From: Antitrichia curtipendula
Lineage: Eukaryota > Streptophyta > Bryopsida > Hypnales > Leucodontaceae
Direction of reading: 5' to 3'
NCBI GenBank assembly: GCA_951230915.1
Contig: OX579635.1
Coordinates: 28,582,001 to 28,646,000 of the forward strand
DNA: 64,000 bases
Program-made: the position numbers and the translations under genes
The notes under the pieces: generated by a model
Database searches by the model: none
Told to the model about the DNA's origin: nothing
What the model saw: only the letters and a program-made list of their open reading frames with translations
Part shown: piece after piece, positions 35,628-48,704 of the stretch
Layout: every line of letters begins with the position of its first letter
How positions within the stretch are numbered: position 1 is the first letter of the stretch

Positions 35628-37718
35628 AGAGTTATATATCCTTTGTATTTGGTCTTAGTGTGTTTTAGTTCAGTTAAGAAGTTCATTGTGACATCAAACT
35701 TGTTGTAAATTGAAATAAAAATTAATTGTTATTTGCTGAAGAACTATTTTCAATTCTATTTAAAGTTACTCATAACTTGCTTTTACATTTAAAAAAAGAT
35801 GTATATACAATGACAAACAAAACTACTTATAAAGTTGAAATTTTTTCATTCAAACAACCATACTATAAGCATCAATGGACAAAGTCAAAAAGTAGATATA
35901 TGGAAGTTGTAGTGTGCAATATATTACACATTACCATGGAGATTTGAAGAAAAAATTAGTTGTGATTTGAAAGAAAATCAATTTCAAAATTAGCCATGTC
36001 TAAAACTCAATTTTATTCAACTTGATTTGGATTTACTTTATCTTTCCCCAATTATTTCTTAGAACTTCAAAAAAACTTTTTGTGCCTTAGCATGTTGGTA
36101 TATATCATTTCAAACTGTTGTATAAAAATTGAAGGAAATTAAAATTTATAGAATTAAAAATATTAACAGTTTGACAATCGCGCAAATGATGTTAAGAGCA
36201 TGGGATAGCATTAGCTATTGTAGAGAAAGTACAGGTTGCAATGTAGACCATTATTACATCTTAATGCCCTTGCACTTGAAATATTTGTTGAATTGGGCAA
36301 TGAATTCAATTTATATTTCACAGTTGTATAATGTGTTTTTAAGTTCAATTTGTTTGTCCAAAGACTAGAATTCATGATGCACATAATTGATCCAACAAAT
36401 CCAAAAAATAAATAAATTATCATTGTCAATATTGTCAAAAAATTGCCAATTTTAAAATGGTCACTGTAATTTTTGTCACTTTTCAACTTTTGACATTTTA
36501 CATAGAAGTTAGTTCAACATTAACTTTGTCAAACATTAGACAAGAAATTACCATACAATTTGGAACAAACTTTGAATTGGAATTTGACATGTGTATCATC
36601 AATGGAGATTGTATAGTGAAATTGAATGGTCAAAACAAAAAAAGCAAAATTGTGAAAAATGCTTTACACCAATAAAGCCTCTTATCGTTTCAAGGACCTA
36701 AAGATTATGTTAGACATAAACAACAACTTATATAGTATTTGTGGTCTCCCATGGCTATAGAGTCTCCCATGGCTATAGAATTTTTGTATTCAAGCAACAG
36801 TTCTAACAATTTTTAGTCTCTAGTCTCTAGACAAGTAGGTATTGAGTCAAGGCAACAACTTTGAGCAAAGTCTATTATACATAAACAACATAATTTGCAT
36901 GCTTTGGAGAATTCGTGGTTTTCCAATTCCAAGTCAATGAAATCACATGGCGTGATTGTCTTGTGGTGCAATGTTTGTCTCTACAAATTAGATTTTTCAA
37001 CTTGGTGATGTGTGGTTGTAGCAAGCAGGGCAACTCAATTTTCTAAAAGAAATTGGTTTAACTACTTTACAGTGAATGAGTGGTAGAGACAATACAATTC
37101 AATTGCTTGTCTCAATGCAAGGTGAGATTTGGTTTTATTGAAGTGGAATGGAGCTTGTGGACGTATATAGTGGTACACAACTACACAAATGTAGACTAGG
37201 TTGTTGATGGATTATATATTTGGTTGTTGGATTTCACTAATCACTAGTCACTGGTAGTTTTTTGAACATATGACTAAAGAAAATAGAGTACTTACAAAAA
37301 TCGGAGACAGAAGGTGGAACATTGAAGCTAGAATCATGGTCTCATGGACATGACTTTAACAAAAAGAATTGGTGTGAGGATTGAGGTTGAGGTTGCTTTG
37401 TAAGGCTTTTCAAAAAGACATACTTGATTATTTTGTATTTTGTTGTGTCTAGAACAACCCTTTTATTTTCACTTCAAATTTTTTTTCTTTATGTCAATTT
37501 CACTTTTTTTAAAATAGTTGTGGTAGCAATGAAGAAATAAATTTTGATGCATACTAGTGGCAATTTGTCTACAATTTGAAGTGCATGAACTAATGATTTA
37601 TTTATTCTAAGAGGCATGCACGGTGAATTTTCATGTGTGCTTACAATTAAAAGTGACAATATTTTTGCCTTCCAATTTACAAGTAGTGAAACAAGGAAGT
37701 ATACAAAAATGAATAAGT

Positions 37719-37873
37719 CACTATAAGAAACCCATGTTTTAGGTGCCGTTTTGAAATTTTTTCAGACGGATTTTAGGTGATGTCAAAAAATACAATTTGT
37801 TTTTTTTGACATCACCTAAAATCCGTCTGAAAAATTTTCAAAACGGCACCTAAAACGCGGGTTTCTTATAGTG
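37719..37873. mobile_element. Palindromic MITE with CACTATAAGAAACCC ends
   Basis: Arms of about 70 bases are nearly identical in inverted orientation (shared blocks TTTTAGGTGCCGTTTTGAAA and CAGACGGATTTTAGGTGATG), separated by a short A/T loop. Termini match those of the 35.4-kb element, the interior does not. AAGT lies on both sides (37715-37718, 37874-37877), a 4-bp rather than the usual 3-bp duplication, possibly by chance. Confidence 0.75.
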
Positions 37874-40800
37874 AAGTGCCAAAATAGAAATACATGATTT
37901 ACAATTAATGATAATTTAATTATTCCAACCATTGTATGAACCTACATAAGCAACACACATCTTCCTATGCCTCAATGAAAAATTGAAGCATAGAAGTAGA
38001 AAATTCACATTGTACATATATCATTTTTAATAGACTCAAGTTGAGCAATTGCTTTCCATTGAGAGTTTGGTATCATCTTGTCATGATTGTAGAAAAATCT
38101 GCAATATAACATTGATCTTGCTACATGATAGCAAAAAATAGTGGATTCTCTCTTGACACTACATCTAATCACATCAACTCCGATGGTAATCTTTTTGTTC
38201 CATCTCCTATCCATTAAAGATTGACATAGTTTGTCTTGTACATTTTAAAATATCCACATCGATGTTGTCTTGTGAATCTCCTATGCTGCTACAAATAAGT
38301 CAATGAAAACACTAAGAAGCCTCTGATCAAAGACAAATGAATTTATTTATTGCCAGTACTTGGTTTCACCGCATTTTGGATGTCAAGTTGGAGCTTTATC
38401 CTAAAGGATTTGCTTGTAGCTATATCCAGTGAAGACCACTCCACTAAATTGGATGAAGGCAATGCAATGGTTTGTAATTGTCTGGAGCCAAATTGTGGAG
38501 TTTGAGGAAAATATTAGCATTGTAAAAGAAAATTGACCATGTTCTAGTAACTCTTTATGTAAACAATTTCCTTGAGTGAGTTTTCCTTATCTCTTTATGC
38601 ATAACCACCATGACTCCCAAAATACTTTTTGGATTGATCTACTTTTGACAATAAATCTGTAAGCCACATAATTCAAAATCAATAAACCAAATTACAAGAA
38701 AAATTACATTCACTTGCACATAAGATCAACAAAACTAAAATCAATTTTGAGGGTAAGTAAAAACGGCAATAGGAACCGGTAAAAGTTGTCTACAAAAACC
38801 TGTAAATAACATAATAAGACTTCATGGCATAATTTGATTGCAAGGAAATCAGCAACCTTTAAATAATTGATGAGCTGCACATGAATTAATGGAGTTGCAA
38901 CTAATGCAATTAATGAATGAAAACATTGTTTCTAGGATAGCAAAACAATTTTTGATTCAAACTTTGGTTGCATATAAAGTTTTTTGTGATTGGCATTGAG
39001 CACCATTTAAATCTCAACTTTGCAAGCATTCTTCATATGCAACCATACAGGCAAAAAATAAAACCACGAAGCAAAAAAATGAAAACATGAGATTCAAACT
39101 TCCTATACAATTTGATCTTAAGTGTAGCAATCCAAATGGTACTCTAGCTATTGCAAGTTGACAAAACAATTACAGCAAGATCCAGAAGGCACAAGTGAGA
39201 AATATATGCCATTGCCAATTTAGTATAAAAATGGATAAACCACAAAAAAAACAAGGGCAATTGCATAGCTTACTACTATGAAGAAAATTATATAGAAAAT
39301 AAAATTAATTGAAGAAAATTTGCAAGTATGAAATGTTTAAAAACAATATTAACATTTGTTGAAGAGCTTCTCACTAGAATTCACATTCCTCACTCCCTCA
39401 GTGACTATCAATATGAAGGTACCTAACTCAATATCTAGTTGACGTACATCTCTAGCTATAATTATATAAAGATACTATCATGTGAATTGTTTCATCAACC
39501 TAAAGAGGTTAACATACTGAACCTAATTTGCACTAAAAAAAAATTATAACTTCAAATACAATACTGAGTTTATACCAATATGGATTTTTGGCTCTCAAAT
39601 TGCATTATATAAAGATTAAAATTGCAAATATTGATATCATAGCACAATAAAGTTTTTAGGTTTGGTGCTTCAATTGGACAAAACAAAGGTTGGAAACAAA
39701 AGAAACGCCTAGTGTACAATTTATACAAAGTACTCATTTATAATCTCTAGTTTCATGTCCTTATCTATCTCCTTATATATTTATTTGATGTCCAAGTTGT
39801 TGTACTTCATTGTACATCTAAACTACTTGAAATATTTGTTATCATTCAACTTGATCTACTCAATTACAAATTAAACAAGTTCAAACATCAAATTCCTTTA
39901 ACTGGCAAGATTCCAAGACATTGGTTGGTAACCTCATATTTAAATTTCTCTTAGTATTTAAAACTTTGAGCAAAAAAATTTCATGATTTTGTTTATTTGA
40001 AACATGCAACATTAAGAAATTTGACTGTAGTTCTATGAGACTTGATGTTTTTTCCACCCCATCTACGACAGTTTAGTACGCATTTAGGAGTTTCACTTTC
40101 AATTCCAAATCACTCAGCTAGTTCATGTTGAATCCCTTGTGTGAAAAAATATGGTGTGGAACCATATACAGGTTGTCTACATTTTCCACATAGGTGATTC
40201 AATATGATTTGACAAGGATACACAGAGTCTTTAAGAAGCATCACCTATTTTGCGACAAAGGCATTACAAATTGTTGACATTTCAAGCTCTAATTACCAAT
40301 CTGAAATAATAAGATTGATTATACATAATCTAAAGGTTAACAAATCTCTAACAGTTCTACTTTAGATTATCAAGTAATTTGCTTAGATAGAACAAAGTTT
40401 CTAGCTCAAATTCATAAATTTATCCATTTATGGCCAGCATTTGAACCGAAACTTCACAAGCATTCACTATATACATGCAAAAAGCAAACTGTGATGCAAA
40501 AAAACTAAAACATGACATTTGAACTTCCTATACGATTTGAAGTAAATTGTTGCAATTTGATCCTAAGCCTAGCAAATCCGTAAGCCAAAAATTAAAAATT
40601 TAATGCTAATGGATTTTAGCAACACATGTAGGACATATACGGCTACAACAAAATTAGTAATTGCTCCAAATTTAAGAATCTTTGCCTTCTAGCACCCTTC
40701 CATATCGTGTTCAATATGCTTCTTGGCATCCTTCATGTGTCTAGCAATTTTATCTAGCATCAAATCAATTGTGGTCTTACTTTAATAGAAAATTTTAACT

Positions 40801-41957
40801 ATTTGTTTTTCAATGTAAATAATTGTAAGGAAGTTATCACAATTTGATTTTGAAAGACCAAGTAGACTTAACTTTCATTTCAATGTAAAAGAAGACTAAT
40901 AGTCAAATAGAAAAGTAATAGAAAAAAGATGAATGAAAAAATATGCTTTAGAAATAAGAAATATCAAATAGACACAATAATTATTTGAATTTTAGGATAT
41001 GTAGAGCCATCTTGCACAATCACTATAAGTCAATTTGTCTTTCATTTTTTCTTAGAGCTTGTAGTGATTATTTATTTTTGTTGCAATTTTTGTATATTGC
41101 ACTTGCTTTGAAATAAGAAATTTATTTATAATACTTGTCTATGTTTTTATATAAGTTGAATTAGTAAGTGGTTGGCTTTAGTCCTTGCAAATTCAATAAT
41201 TAACCAAATATTTGCTTTATAGTTTATATTATATTCATTATTTTTTCTATTCCATTACAAAATTCCTTGTGAACAAACCTGCAAACAATTTAACTTTTCA
41301 ATTTTGAGTCTAATTGGTATTCCAATGGGAGTGTAGTCCAATTGCTATCTTATTTCCATTAGAATAAGGCAAACTGGATCTAATTCTAATACAAAGTTGC
41401 ATAGAGCTATTAGATATTAATCAGTCTAAATTGTTTTAGATATATAGAAAGGCAATTAGAACTATGACTCTTCAAATTGAACATGTGATTCTTACTTGAG
41501 TATATAAGCAAATTTTTTTGTTCATTTTTACTCCTCGGCTGGAGCATTGTGAGATAATTGATAAATTGAAGAGTGTGGAGCTTTTATATACAATTTAGTT
41601 TCGAAGTATCCCATTAAATTAAATATTAACCTATAAATCCTTGGTGATCGAACAATTTACTTCCTATAATGCAAAAAAACTTTTAATTTAAAAAAACTGG
41701 GGGTGGTAGTTTCTTGAGATAACATTTGGCGCCACATGCCCAGGGATTTAATTTAATGAATATTTTTATAATAGGTCATTATAGTCTTTCATACAGTAAT
41801 TGGTCAAAGAGTGATCTTATAAATAGAATAAATTATATAGTTATAAAAGACAATGAATATAATATAAATTATATTGCAGATCTTTGGTTAATTATTGAAT
41901 TTACAAGGACTAAAGCCAATCACTAGCTATATTGAATTTTTAATATAGCATAGGAAC
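37874..41957. other. Gene desert, A+T-rich
   Basis: About 4 kb without a recognisable gene, RNA or well-bounded repeat; only short low-complexity frames are present. Confidence 0.55.
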
Positions 41958-42150
41958 CATTATAAGAAACTCATGTCTAAGTTGATGGATTTTTGAGGGC
42001 ATTAAATGTAACAACTGGTGTTTTTATGTCAACAATGACATCCAATGTCACATTGGACATCATTATTGACATAAAAATACAGGTTGCTACATTGAATATC
42101 CTCAAAAATCCTTCAATTTACACATAGGAAAACATGGATTTCTTGTAGTT
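41958..42150. mobile_element. Diverged palindromic MITE related to the CACTA-end elements
   Basis: Left end ATTATAAGAAACTCATG and right end CATGGATTTCTTGTAGTT are imperfect inverted repeats. The arms converge on GACATCCAATGTCACATTGG at about 42,040-42,060. More mismatches than the elements at 35.4 and 37.7 kb, so probably older. No target duplication survives. Confidence 0.6.
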
Positions 42151-42336
42151 AACTAAAAACAAGAAATGACAAGCAAAAACTGAAATGCAAGAATTAAGAA
42201 GCGAGAACCAAAAAGAAAATTGGGGTTCAAAAACAACCTCAAAGAGAGGCACAAATACAAAAGGAATAGATGGCAAAGGAATGGATGCATGCAGTTATGG
42301 ACAATTATTTGTCAAGAGCTTTCGCTTTCCATGATG

Positions 42337-42885
42337 TAAGGTAAACCTGCCTATGACAGGCAAACCACCCATGACAGGCACCTACTGAACCCCCCCATTA
42401 CAGTCTTTTATCAATCTATGAGAAACTTTTTCTTAAAAATGGGATGAAGACTGCATAAGGTTGATTTGTAGTTGTTATCAAAGCCTTGGGATATGGTTAT
42501 GAAGTTATTAGTAACTGTTTTGAACACTTACACCAATCTAGTCTAAAACTGGTATTAAAAAGTAGATTTTTTATTTCTTCATGTCATGTCCATGTTAGAA
42601 AGTCTTGTAGCCATCTTAGAAAATGTAATGATTCTTTTAGGTGGGAAGATGACCATCATGGAAACAATTTTCTGCTAATTTGGGGTAGTCTACAGACTCT
42701 TTTGGGCTTACTGAACAATACACTTCAAAAATTCACAAAAAATTCATATTTTATCCAAAAAATAAAATTCCAGTTGCTTTCTTCATTTCTCACATGTGTC
42801 TTTGTATGGAAAAAAATTTGATTCTTTTTGCTAATGGCAATACAACAAATCAGTCATTCTGCCTGTCATAGGCAGGTTTACCTTA
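42337..42885. mobile_element. 549-bp element with perfect 26-bp terminal inverted repeats
   Basis: Positions 42337-42362 (from TAAGGTAAACCTGCCTATG) are the exact reverse complement of 42860-42885. The outermost TA on each side could be a TA target duplication, as for Tc1/mariner-type elements, leaving 24-bp repeats that begin AGGTAAACC. The interior encodes nothing recognisable; a 111-codon frame at 42486-42821 shows no family features. The perfect ends suggest a fairly recent insertion. Confidence 0.72.
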
Positions 42886-43524
42886 TAAGGTAGAACTACT
42901 CAATTCCGCCAGTCACCTAATTCCGCCACCCTATTTTTGGCCCCAATTCCATCAAGCTCTTAATGCAAATCCACACACTTTTATGACGATTTCAGAGCAT
43001 TAATGCCTAAAGAGATAATGTGTCAATTTTTCATTGGTGGAGATTAAAGTGCCAATAGATACATGTTCAATTGGTAATGGGGTGTTTGTGAGACGTTTTT
43101 GACTCCACTCTATGGACGGTTTTGTAATTTCAGGCAGCCCACTTCAAAAATTCATAGAAATTAGAGTTTTGATCGGAAAATTATGATTTCACTTGGGTTG
43201 GACTTGTGAAACAAGCACACATCTCTGAAAAATATATCCCCCTCTCAGAGTTGGCCTCAAGATAGTCAGATTGCAAATCAGGGTGGTAAAGGGTAGTTCC
43301 ACCTTAATGTCCTGCCATGTAAGTGGTACAACATCTGCAATAGCTGCAATAGCTAGACTGAGGCAATAATGATGCGATAAACCCGTTCCGTTAGTGGAAC
43401 CCTGTAAAGGCCCCAATTTTGTCCTCATGTTGAATACTAGTGGTTTTTCACATGAATTTCTTTCCATTCAATTGAGAATATTAAACTCTCAATAAATAGT
43501 GATTTAAAAAAAAAAAAATTTAAT

Positions 43525-43806
43525 TATAATCCCTAAAGATTCAATCCATGAATGGATTTTAAAGAATTTCAAGCAGATTCCTATGGTGGAAAATTCAACA
43601 ATAGTTTTCTTAAACTTCTTTTGGAGACAAAAGAATATATTGCTTTGTAAATATATAATTTATATATTTCAATTTTTGCCTAGGAAATTTGGAAATGCAA
43701 AAAAAGTATTTTATTTTCATTGAAGCTCTTTTGCATTAGAAATGGTAGTTTTGACTTTTGAAGGGTATTTTAAATAAAATATAGTCATGAATCTTTAGTG
43801 TTTAAC
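43525..43806 (+). repeat. Short element bounded by inverted CCTAAAGATTCA ends (copy D)
   Basis: Left ATAATCCCTAAAGATTCA and right TGAATCTTTAGTGTTTAA are inverted with one or two mismatches. The right part (TTTTGAAGGGTATTT through ATAGTCATGAAT) matches the right end of copies B and C, so this looks like an internally deleted member of the TTAACCCCTAAAG family. Confidence 0.5.
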
Positions 43807-44013
43807 TTATTTTTTGCAGTCATTTTTGAAGGGCCATTATTTAGCTAGAAAGTATAGGTTTGAAGCAAGTAGATATACTCATTGCTTCAAATGTTGACTG
43901 ATAGACAAATATAATTAAGGTGAAATTGCTTTAAAAAAAATTTGGATCCAATTTCACCGTTTGTGATTGATCTTCATTATTATATCCACTTTCATCACAA
44001 TAGAAATGAAAGG

Positions 44014-44745
44014 TTAAGCCTTAAAGTTCCAAAAGCCTTTATTTAATAAAAACACTCAATTGTCATTTCAATTGCAAAGAGCAAAACTGCAAAAGACTAC
44101 AAAAATTATTTTTTACATATCTAACCATAGGATATTGCACCAGATTAGTATAAAAAAATTCAAAAACTTTGGACACATAGATTATAAGATATTAACATTT
44201 AAACAAGTTTTTGGCACCTTTTGTGATGTGACTATAAGACTTTGAATCTATTAGCTTAGATTTTTTTACATTTAATATGGAATTTTTTTTATTGAACAAT
44301 TGATTTTAAAGTCCAAGAATTTTTTTTGAAAAAATAGGATTGATTTTTATTCTTTAAAAAATTATTAAGTAGAAATAGGTATAAAATTGAACTACTAGAG
44401 GAAAAAATAAACCATTAATAGCTATAAAATGGAATTGAAATACATTAATTCTAACAACAAAATTGATCTAGCAAGGATATTAAACCTCGTGGAATTTTTT
44501 TTCTCAAAATTGTGAGAATTGAGTTTGGAAACCAATATGTTATTTTCTCAATGAAGTTTTTAATTACAATATTATATGAAGTTCTTAAAAAATAGTTTTT
44601 TTGTCCAACGATCCAAAATTTGGACATAGGATGGCATAATTTTTTGCTATTGGGTGCTTATTGATATGAAAACTAAATCCCTCCCAAACTAGTGCGTTTT
44701 TCTATCTTCAAAAAAGTTTTTAAAAAGTGCACCAATTGAGATTGT
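44014..44745 (-). mobile_element. TTAACCCCTAAAG repeat family, truncated copy G
   Basis: Starts TTAAGCCTTAAAG and continues with blocks shared with inverted copies A and E (CAAAACTGC, TTGGACACATAGATT, AAGATATTAACATTTAAA, then GGCATAATTTTTTGC). The other terminus is missing: the copy stops where the CACTA-like half palindrome begins at 44,746. Confidence 0.5.
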
Positions 44746-44834
44746 CACTAGAAGAAACCCGTTTTTTTTTACGTCTAAAAACTGGACCTCAAATTTTTTG
44801 GACATGAAACATAACATTAGGATGCTAGTTTTGA
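44746..44834. mobile_element. Single arm of the CACTA-end palindromic MITE
   Basis: CACTAGAAGAAACCC through GGATGCTAGTTTTGA matches the left arm of the 35,442 element with few differences. The second arm is absent; at 44,835 the sequence changes abruptly to G+C-rich DNA. Confidence 0.7.
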
Positions 44835-47800
44835 GCCTACCTCCGTTCATCGGTGCGACCGCCTTCGATGGTGGCTGTGCGATCCAGCGGATGCCGGTTT
44901 CTGTCCGCACGATCTGCCCGTCCGATTCTGGGGCGTTCGATTCGCATGTACGCGTCCACAATGGTGCATGGAATAGCTCATCACAGTTTGGGGAGATTTT
45001 TAGCTGACCCGGCTAAAATCTTACACTTTCTTGGACCAACCATAACAAGATTTGTTGAGAGCGGCCAAGGTGGCAAATGGGGCAATTCCACCTCGATCCA
45101 AGCGCGGTGATTTGGGGATGTCAACTTTCGGTAGCGTGCTTAGCTTGCATGATCAAGTGAAATGGCACAATTGTGAAAGCAATCGACAGGAAAGAGTTTT
45201 TATGCTCTTCTAACCGGGGTAAATTTCCTTGCAGAATTCAAATCGGAAATGAAATTTCATGTTTTTCAGAGTCGGAGTCGTCGTTGTCAGGTTTGGCAAC
45301 AGCTTTCACTTTCATGTGAGGAGGGGAGAAACCATAGTTCATGGGTTCAAGAGTAGCTTCGTCATATTCTCAAACTAAAAGCAACCAAAACGTTCAAAGC
45401 CATTGTTCAAGAATGTTAAGCTGAAGGAATCGGGAATCCATCCCATCCCGAGACGCCCGAAGATGCGAGTTGGCGCCTCGAAGTGTGCGGTCAACACTTG
45501 GCTCAAACCAACTGGCGCCAGCACCATTCCCTTTCGGAATCAATCACTGGAAACCAGATGCCGTGAGCCTGCTGTCAAGCTTCGATCAGCAGAGTGAACT
45601 TAATGGAACTTTTCAAACTCTTAAAAAAACTTCCTGCTGACATGGAATGCATGGAGTGCATGCGACAATTTAGTCAATCAGACAGCTCCACTTTCTGGGT
45701 TCTCACTCGGGTCCCTGGCCCATTTTACTCATTCTCAGTACAGTACGCCCACATTTGAACTGAAAAAAGGTTCCCTATCAATCCGCGGAGACTGAAGAGC
45801 ACCACGTGGAAGGCAATGGAAGGGGACCTGGTGTTCACGAACGATTCAGCCATGCATTTGTCGATTCGAGGAGGCCACGTACCCCCTCCGTGGGACCCAA
45901 AAAATATCTCTGTGGTGGATCAGAGATATCTTTCACTCCACTTCTCATTGGTAGCAATTAAAATAGGGTCGGAGGAGGTAAGTAATGGCGTGCCCTGAGT
46001 CTGCATTGGGGTTTCTCCGCTGAAGTGCAACCAACAGCTGCGCACTGATGAATATTCTCACTACAAACAGACGTTGAGGACTGACTGAGCTTTGCAGCCG
46101 CCCACACTATTTGGTATAATTGTCGTTGCTATGCAAGCTTGCCTACTATCTGAGCAGTGATTTTATTAGCAAAACTTCGGCCCACAAAATTACAGCTACA
46201 ATACAAAAATGGGAAAAATTCAGTTTTGAGCAGTTTTTATTGGCATTTTGCAGACTGTGCGTGTTTCCAGCGACTTGATCCGCGTATGAGAATCAGACTT
46301 AGCTTGGGACCACAGCAATTCAACTATTCAAGAGAGATGACACGTACGTATTCACAGTTGAATTGAATGCAAGGCAGTGGAGGAGGATGGTCAGTACCGG
46401 TAATCGGTTTCTGTGGAGGGATAATTGGTCTGAAATCAAATCATTTCTAAAGTAGTGAGTCACGTATGCTTTGCTTCCTGCCTGCTGCAATTCACGAATC
46501 GTGTCATTCGTGTGAGAATGCACCGACCAGCAATGTAAACGAGTCTGTACTCCCTTCAATTCCTTATGCTTGGAATAGTATTAAATTCCATCAACAAGCA
46601 CTTGTTGCAAGGATGATTGCCATGAGGATTCATTTGAATGATGATTGTGTGACCGTTCTCAAGGGTGTGAAAAAGGGCATGCAATGCAGTGTGATCAAGT
46701 CCCGGCCATGCAAAGCTGGTTAAGGTACAAAAAGTTATACAAACATCGTGTTCTGAACTCTGAAGTACCGGCCTCGCAGGAGTGGCATGCACTCATGTGG
46801 GAATTCGTCGACTCGTGCCAATTACAGCGCTCATATCACGTCAAGAACCTTATCGGCGTACATTGTGTGCACGGAAAACACATCGGCAATTAATGCATAA
46901 TTGTCTGAGGAGAACAGTAGAACGCTAGCTAGCTTGAAAATGTAGTCCCATCCGGACGCTAGTCTAGTTCAATTTCAAGACTACCTGAGTTTCAAGACAG
47001 TAGTTACTAATCGTAGAAGGTGGCATTCAACGGGCTCAGTCTAGTCTCAACAATTACTATCAAAACAGCAACGAGAACTGATCAATCTAAACAATGAATA
47101 CAAGTTACAAGAAGAGTAATTAGTACTGATTTTGATTCAACATGCATGGATCAGTGGAGGGCAGCCAGGTGCCGTTTTTATTAGAGGAATGAAGTTTTTA
47201 CACATGGGGAACCATAACTATCATAGAAAAATGACCCACGGAAAAATGAAAATGAAGTGTAGTTAGGTTGTCAAATCCTACGGCCTTCATATTGTAAGGT
47301 CTGGATATTCTACGTACATACAAGAGTAATTTAATTAAGGTAGCGTGAGTAAGATCGAGGGTGGAGGTCTGGAGTCAGGTGGATCCCAGTGTCAACTTAC
47401 TTCAGGAGTAAGGAAAAAATCTTGCAAGTACAGTACACGGAGCTGGTGTCCATATACGAGAGAGCAAAATTAAAAGGTCCACCTCTATCCGGCCTTCTTC
47501 AATTCGTGCTGAAACAGCTGCTGTGCATCCAATACTTATACTGTTCAAGGTATGAACTCAAATGAATACCCGTCCCTGAGACTAGTCTCAATCTACAGAC
47601 AATACTATTTTACCTAACCACACATCGGTGAGCTAAAAAACACCTGCTAGAAATTCAAAGAATATTAATTAATTAACACTAAATTGATAAAAGAGCTGGA
47701 GAACGAACCGAAACGACTGATCGTCTCCGTCGCCTCGGATTTTGCAAGAACTTGAACTCGACCAACATACAGTCAAGCAAAAAACAACACCTGTACAGGG

Positions 47801-47904
47801 AAAAATAAATTAACTAGGTTAAACCTGAAGCATGAATTGTTCGCTGATGTAATTTAATCAAATCTATACGAGGGTTGGGTTTCATTTGGTTTAAAATACA
47901 ATCA
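44835..47904. other. G+C-richer block without a recognised gene
   Basis: Composition resembles the genic islands, not the surrounding desert. On the minus strand an open frame at about 44,835-44,961 ends at a good donor-like site (AACGGAG then GTAGGC), and plus frames at 45,403-45,597 and 46,645-46,893 are open, but none of the translations resembles a family I know. It may hold 3' flank or regulatory DNA of the SRPBCC gene, a decayed gene, or captured gene fragments. Confidence 0.4.
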
Positions 47905-48704
47905 TCAAGGTTCTTGAGCGAGTTCCTCAAGTTCCGTGATATGCGCTTTGATCTTCTTCTCGACCATGGCAATCAATGAGTCCACATTCCTTTGCTCGCC
48001 GCTGAACATAAACTGCCACACCACTCGCGCACTGCTTTCCCCTTCTGACATCACCTGAAGGACAACATTCAGTAGTGTAAATTTATCCACACATTCAATG
48101 CACAGTTTTCAATCCACACATTCAGTAGTGTAAATTAATGTGGCAAAACCAAAACAACTGATCGTCAAGGGTACGTAATTGATCCAAAATTCAAAATGCC
48201 ACCGACGATGGAATTTACTTGGCAGTGATGATCAATTCTTTGCTGATCTACAATGTAGTCCATGGATATGCAAGAGTGTGACATGAAATACGACAAATTG
48301 GTGATCTAATTCCTTCCTGGCATTGATCGACACCATACTTATGGCAATTGCGGAGTGAGGGTTTGCAGGCTAATTAAGGCAGGGAGATCTATGCATACCT
48401 GGACAGCAGATTTGTAGCCGACGGCAATGCCGCTGTTGCCTCCGACGAGATCGTAGGTGAGGATTTGTCTCTGGTGGTCAATCTGAGAGAGCTTCTCGGT
48501 CACCCAGAAGCTGGAGTTGTGAGCTTGCACACGGCGCACGCACCCTGGCACGTCATTCTGCCCCTCAAGGCATTCCACCATGCATCGGCGCGGAAATTCC
48601 AGCCAGTTGGACGCGATCGCCCAAACACTCTCGGCCGAGGCCGCGATCACCACGTCGATGGTGCCGTGCCAATTGTCGTCGGCAGGACTTCTTGTGTTTG
48701 CCAT
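47905..48704 (-). CDS. SRPBCC / polyketide-cyclase-like protein, lachrymatory-factor-synthase type
   Basis: Two exons on the minus strand, 48704-48399 and 48054-47905, separated by a 344-base GT-AG intron in phase 0; the product is 151 residues. The order fits the small plant START-like (Bet v 1 superfamily) proteins annotated as polyketide cyclase/dehydrase or lachrymatory factor synthase: WHGTIDVVI, VWAIASNWLEFPRR, a CLEGQNDVPGCVRRV strand pair, VTEKLSQIDHQRQILTYDLV, YKSAVQV, then VVWQFMFSG and a long C-terminal helix (DSLIAMVEKKIKAHITELEEL). The fold encloses a hydrophobic ligand pocket; the substrate is unknown. The ATG at 48704 has A at -3 and G at +4; the frame upstream of it has no other ATG. 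There is no signal peptide, so a cytosolic protein is expected. Confidence 0.8.

Noticed and set aside
36745..36782. CRISPR-like or regulatory direct repeat (GTCTCCCATGGCTATAG twice)
   Set aside because: Only two adjacent copies; a simple short duplication.
42486..42821. 111-codon frame inside the 42.3-kb element as a transposase fragment
   Set aside because: No DDE/D spacing, helix-turn-helix or other transposase motif; composition as expected for a chance frame.
45403..46893. Plus-strand frames as exons of a second gene in the G+C-rich block
   Set aside because: Open but without recognisable motifs or consistent splice phases; left as unannotated.
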